DNA of 64,000 bases from Paramarasmius palmivorus (Eukaryota > Basidiomycota > Agaricomycetes > Agaricales > Marasmiaceae), in the NCBI GenBank assembly GCA_037176845.1, contig JAYKXP010000003.1, positions 496,001 to 560,000 of the forward strand, given 5' to 3'. Below the pieces are notes generated by a model. The model did no database searches and was not told where the DNA came from. It worked only from the letters and a program-made list of their open reading frames with translations. A program made the position numbers and the translations under genes. Positions 59,728 through 64,000 of this stretch are shown here, one piece after another (position 1 is the first letter of the stretch; every line of letters begins with the position of its first letter).

Positions 59728-62549
59728 ATGCGTGGATTTTTGCGTCTCCGCTCCTCATTTCGCTGTCGTCGATATCAAGCAACCGAGGGTACCGGCACCT
59801 TCTCTTCAAGATTCTATTCTCGCTCCCTGTCACAAGACTCCACTTGCCCATCACCCAGTCAGTCACCGAATCTACCAACGAATCTAGCAACAAGTCAGCC
59901 AGCTCATTCTGGTCAGCAGTCCGCTGCCTAGCTCGGTCGACGTGGCCTAATCAGCTCCTACAGCCCCGTTTCCTTCCAGAACTCACACTTGCGGCGCGTT
60001 GTCTGCTCGTGATGCAGGTTCACGCGTCGTTTTGACCGGATGGCTCCTTTCTGAGCGGTGATTATCATTCAGCCCCATTTGCATCACTGTCTTTGCCAAC
60101 TTAATCCCACTTTAGCAAAGGGAGACTCGTGTCATTCTTCCCCCTCAAAGACTCTTTAGGAACAGTCCAACTCATCGTCAATCACGATGTCAACCCTGGA
60201 ATGAAAGCACTTTCGGATGTTCCTGTCGAATCTTCTGTTTTGATTGAGGGTACCGTTCTTCTGCGGCCTTCAAGCGCGCGCCGTCCTGTCAGTCGTCATC
60301 ATCTGTATGGTCCACGACATGGATCAATAATTGTATTGACTCCCTTCCTTTGCCAAGGGGCCTGCGGGCGAGATTGATGTCCAGGTGAACAACTTTGTTG
60401 TATTAAATCCTGCCGACACTGCCATGCCATTCGTACCATCCAATCCCTACAACCTGGTGAGCGATTTGCGATATCGGATCCGATGATACTAACGGCCGGT
60501 TCTAGCCGAATGAAGAGCTAAGGCTCAGGTACAGATACCTTGACCTTCGCCGGTCGGTGCTTTCAGACAACCTCAAAAAACGCAGTCGTGTTGCACATTT
60601 AGTACGGCAAACTCTCCATGACAATGGTAATGAACACTATTATCTATGATATAAATAAAACCATTTCTCACTGTAATAAGCAGATTTTGTGGAAGTGGAA
60701 ACACCTGTGCTTCTCAGGTCTTCCGTCGAGGGCGCGCGGGAATTCTTGGTTCCAACTCGTACCAGCTCTACAGAACCTCCTTCGTTCTTCGCACTACAGC
60801 AGTCTCCGCAGCAACCCAAGCAGCTACTAATAGCGTCAGGTGCAGTTGACAGATATTTTCAGCTTGCCAAATGCTTCCGAGATGAGGATGGTCGCAAGGA
60901 CAGGCAACCTGAATTCACTCAGATTGATCTGGAAATGGCCTATGTCTCATGGGGATCTACGGAAGCCGCTCACTCAGCTTGGTCTGATACTTGGCGTATC
61001 GGAGGCTCAGAGGTGCGCGATACCATAGAATCTATCGTCAAGCGTATCTGGCAGAAAGAGGAGGGTGTGGAGCTGCCTTCAAAGTTCAAAGTTATGACTT
61101 ATCATGAAGCAATGTCGCGCGTGAGCTTCTCTTTCATGTGTTTGTGTATTTCTCCATTGTTTACAATATACTCTTTTGCTCCATTACCAGTTTGGCTCAG
61201 ATAAACCAGACACTCGTTTTGGTCTGGAAGTTAGTATTTACAACAACTGGACAAGCACGATCAGCTGAACAGAAGAGTTGTTAGATTATCGACATCACGG
61301 AAAATCTCCCAACGGAAGACCGAAAGCGCTTCCAAGGCAACTGCGAGGTTCTCGAGTGCATCGTTGTGAACAAGTCGAGCACTCCAGAGTTTTTCCAGGC
61401 CTCTCGAAAGTGTGAACGTGATCCTGCAGTGGTACGTGGCGATTCGTGGCAGAAGTGATGGTTGCATCTGATAGAATAGAATCCCAGGAAGCTTTCAATA
61501 TCACTGAGAAAAACTCGTCATATTGGCTCCTTCGAAGCAAGACTCTAGGAAGGCTATCTCCGGAGGAAAGCCATACTTCTGAAGTATCCGCTATCAACGA
61601 AATCAATGAAAAACTCCAACTTTCGCCTGGAGATACCGTCTGGTTAGCCAGACGATCCAGAACGCCCAAGGTGGGTAGCATTTTTCATTTGGAGATTGAG
61701 TTCAGATATCTGACTAAATCTGGTCAGGGCGGGTCGACTGCACTTGGCAGGCAACGCCTATCTATCTTTGAGTACGCACTTGGCTCAGGTGAGTGTAAAT
61801 ACACGTTTGTTTGCTAAACAATCGTATCCACGGCCACTTGACCATTCCTAGGTGCTTTGACACTGCCTGATGATCCTCATTTTCTATGGATCACAGAGTT
61901 CCCTTTGTTTACCCGCTCGGATGACGATAAGGAGTTTTTAGCAAAGGGCCGATGGACAAGCACCCACCACCCTTTTACGGCACCGATGTGGCAAGACCTC
62001 GAGGCAATGTACAACGGCAATATAGAATCGGTGAGGCTATATGTTCCCCAACTCCGAACATCGCTGAGATGCTTGCTTTTGAGGTCCGCGGCCAGCACTA
62101 CGACCTTGTTTTGAACGGTGTCGAGATTGGGGGTGGGTCAGTACGAGTGCATGATGCAGCCATGCAAGAACACATTTTCACCAACATCCTCAAGGTATCA
62201 TTTTTACTACATTTGTCTGTCGCTTCTCTAACCGATCGCTTCAATAGCTGAGTGATGAAGAGAAAGCACCTTTCCAGCACCTACTTCATGCGCTCAAATG
62301 TGGTGCGCCTCCTCACGGCGGAATTGCCTTAGGTCCATATCAACTACACATAATACCGCAGCCTATCTCACAGCTATCATTACAGGGTTCGACAGGCTCA
62401 TGTCCATTTTATGCAAAAGCATTTCCATCCGAGACGTCATCGCGTTTCCAAAAACTAGCGTTGGGACCGATCTACTGTTCAAGAGCCCTGCTACAGTGGA
62501 TCCCGATACTCTAGAACAGTACGGTCTCCAGCCTCGAGTTCGGCGGTAG
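59728..62549 (+). CDS. MSD1: Mitochondrial aspartyl-tRNA synthetase
   Basis: Bacterial-type class II AspRS imported to mitochondria. The N-terminus [20 protein letters not shown] is an Arg-rich targeting sequence. After an intron the mature part begins [20 protein letters not shown], an anticodon-binding OB-fold. Class II motif 2 region has [55 protein letters not shown] and [20 protein letters not shown]. The bacterial insertion domain follows. Motif 3 appears in [14 protein letters not shown], split by an intron at about 62340. The last exon has [20 protein letters not shown] and ends PRVRR. About 10 short introns are present. The first exon edge (donor gtccgc at about 59920) was chosen because it restores frame. 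Confidence 0.9.
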
Positions 62550-62730
62550 ACTGTGTGTAATTGGAGCAGATTGTACCTTCGCATGATATATCGTCCCATC
62601 TCCACTCATTGAAACATCGGTCATGGAAGGACTCGAATAACATAGGTAATGGAGCATACAGTACATAAATCTGTCATAATATAATTCGTGTCCGCACTAG
62701 ATAATAAGCATAGGAAGGATATGCCCGCCG

Positions 62731-64000
62731 CTATGTAGCGACTGGTATGCGATTATTCTCGTGTATCGTATCATCGTCCGATTTTAGGTCCTCCTGTGGC
62801 GGTGGGGTGTGTATGACAGTAGAATTCCGCGGCGTAGTTTCATCGTTGTTGGACTCGTCGTTGGTTGGTGGTGGCACGTATGAAAAGGGGGAAGACCAAC
62901 TGAACATAGACCGTTTCTGAGGCTGAGGCTGTACCAGCGACGAACCATTAATTTTATTGCGAGGAGAATCTTCTTCACTGCCACTACGAGCATTACTCTC
63001 GTCAATAACGGAGAGAACGCTGCGAAGCTTTGATTCGGATTTCCGGTGCGAATGTCCAGCATGTCCAGGCATGGCACCTGGAGTTGAATGTCGACGGGTT
63101 ACGTGGTGGCTGGGAGAGGTAGCGCGTGGAGAAGTTGAGGGGGAAGGTACGTCTGCCCATTCCGCGGTTTCGGTGGGAAAAGCAATACTATTACTAGTAC
63201 TGTTCGCAGCGTTTGGGAACCAGCCGCTGGCGGAAGTAGAGGACGAGGGTAATCCCTCGAGATTCTCTAATTCCGGAGTTCTCGTCAGAGGCGTGGTCGT
63301 TGAGGAAGTCACGGAGGGTATAATTGATAGTCGAGGTAAGATGCTGAATATCTGGTCTTCTGATTGTGACATTCCGTACGAATCAAATGGATCGGGCACA
63401 GCTTGAAGCATGGGTTCAATAATGGGATCCGAGCTGGGGTTCATGTCAGAAGCCATTCCACGAGAAGACAATTCGGACGCACGCTTTAGAAGTAAACCTG
63501 TCGAAGACGTCCAGTGTCGATCGGACTACCAAGCATACCTACAGAGGAATGATTACGAAAATACATAGAACCAGACGTACGCGGAACTCACTTTTCCTTG
63601 AACCACATCCCAAACCTCTTCTTCGTGTTCGACGATCTCTTGGTAATGATTGGCTTTAAGTTCGTCCAATTCATCAACTTGTCGTTGTAGCACTGCCAGG
63701 GCTTCTCTGAAACTCTGCAAATCTGGGGTACCGCCACCAGCCAGCTACAGTCACTTTCTTATCAATTTGAAATGAACAGTAGACATACTTCTTTCCTTTC
63801 GGTTCATGTTTCGCATCTCCGTCTGACGAATGATTTCGCTCTTCTCCTTCAATGCACGTTCATAAGATGCAGATCGCTCCTGCAAGGGAATTAAGGCATA
63901 TTAGGAGTATTACAGGCGGCCGACGTACTGTCACAATGGTTCGGTATGTATCCAGGTGTTGTCGCAGAGGTTTCTCAAAGTTCTTGTCGAGCGTTTCGGA
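62731..64000 (-). CDS. IVY1-like BAR-type membrane protein (partial)
   Basis: The 3' part of a gene that runs off the right edge. The coiled region codes ERSASYERALKEKSEIIRQT and EMRNMNRKER, then REALAVLQRQVDELNELKAN and HYQEIVEHEEEVWDVVQGK, matching the helical pattern of Ivy1/I-BAR-like fungal proteins. The C-terminal ~245 residues are disordered and Ser/Pro/Thr-rich (TSNSIAFPTETAEWADVPSP, PRNSTVIHTPPPQED), ending HENNRIPVAT at 62731. Ivy1 binds vacuolar membranes and phosphoinositides in yeast; transfer of that role is inferred. The start codon is outside the window. Confidence 0.65.

Overview
This window is nuclear DNA of a filamentous basidiomycete, most likely an Agaricomycete mushroom. 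Genes are packed on both strands and cut by many GT-AG introns of about 45-60 nt. The gene set is eukaryotic (PEX6, GAR1, Sm proteins, ERB1, ARP4, MDM10, STU1, TRS20, PCH2, RPC34). It also holds families typical of mushrooms: a FunK1 kinase, an MLKL-like kinase, a short-exon seven-helix membrane protein, a Zn2Cys6 regulator and Dal5-type transporters. No rRNA, tRNA, CRISPR array or intact transposon was recognised. Gene models below were built by hand from splice signals and family motifs, so spans cover introns and run from start codon to stop codon.

Left part (1-12.5 kb): PEX6 (-) and GAR1 (+) diverge across 47 bp. Then come a Mis14/NSL1 kinetochore subunit (-), a kinase with an MLKL-like N-terminal helical domain (-), an unrecognised gene that may be a degenerate RecA/Rad51-like protein (+), an RGG-rich disordered protein (-) and SNRPG (+).

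12.7-19.6 kb: MDM10 (-), then a FunK1 kinase (-) lying between two diverged copies of the MDM10 promoter and first exon, exactly 3 kb apart. A small secreted protein (+) and a TPR co-chaperone-like protein (-) follow.

19.7-29 kb: a mitochondrial PPR-like protein (+), PCH2/TRIP13 (-), two tandem Dal5-type permeases (-) and a SelW-like Rdx protein (+).

29-41 kb: STU1/CLASP (-), the mitochondrial rhomboid PCP1 (-), a Zn2Cys6 transcription factor (+), TRS20 (+) and a Q-rich protein (+).

41-64 kb: a sugar porter (-), ARP4 (-), ERB1 (+), a 16-exon seven-helix protein (+), a DUF2423 nucleolar protein (-), SNRPF (-), NC2-beta (+), a MAK32-like PfkB protein (-), a phosphopantetheinyl transferase (+), RPC34 with a large charged insertion (-), an F-box protein (-), mitochondrial aspartyl-tRNA synthetase (+) and the 3' part of an IVY1-like gene (-).

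Most genes are housekeeping and unrelated in function. Neighbouring genes often diverge from promoters of 47-250 bp, so pairs may be co-transcribed. The most notable signals are microexons of 6-13 nt (possibly 1 nt) at conserved motif codons, the FunK1 insertion/duplication at MDM10, the MLKL-like kinase, the GAGN substitution in the MAK32-like protein and the RPC34 insertion.
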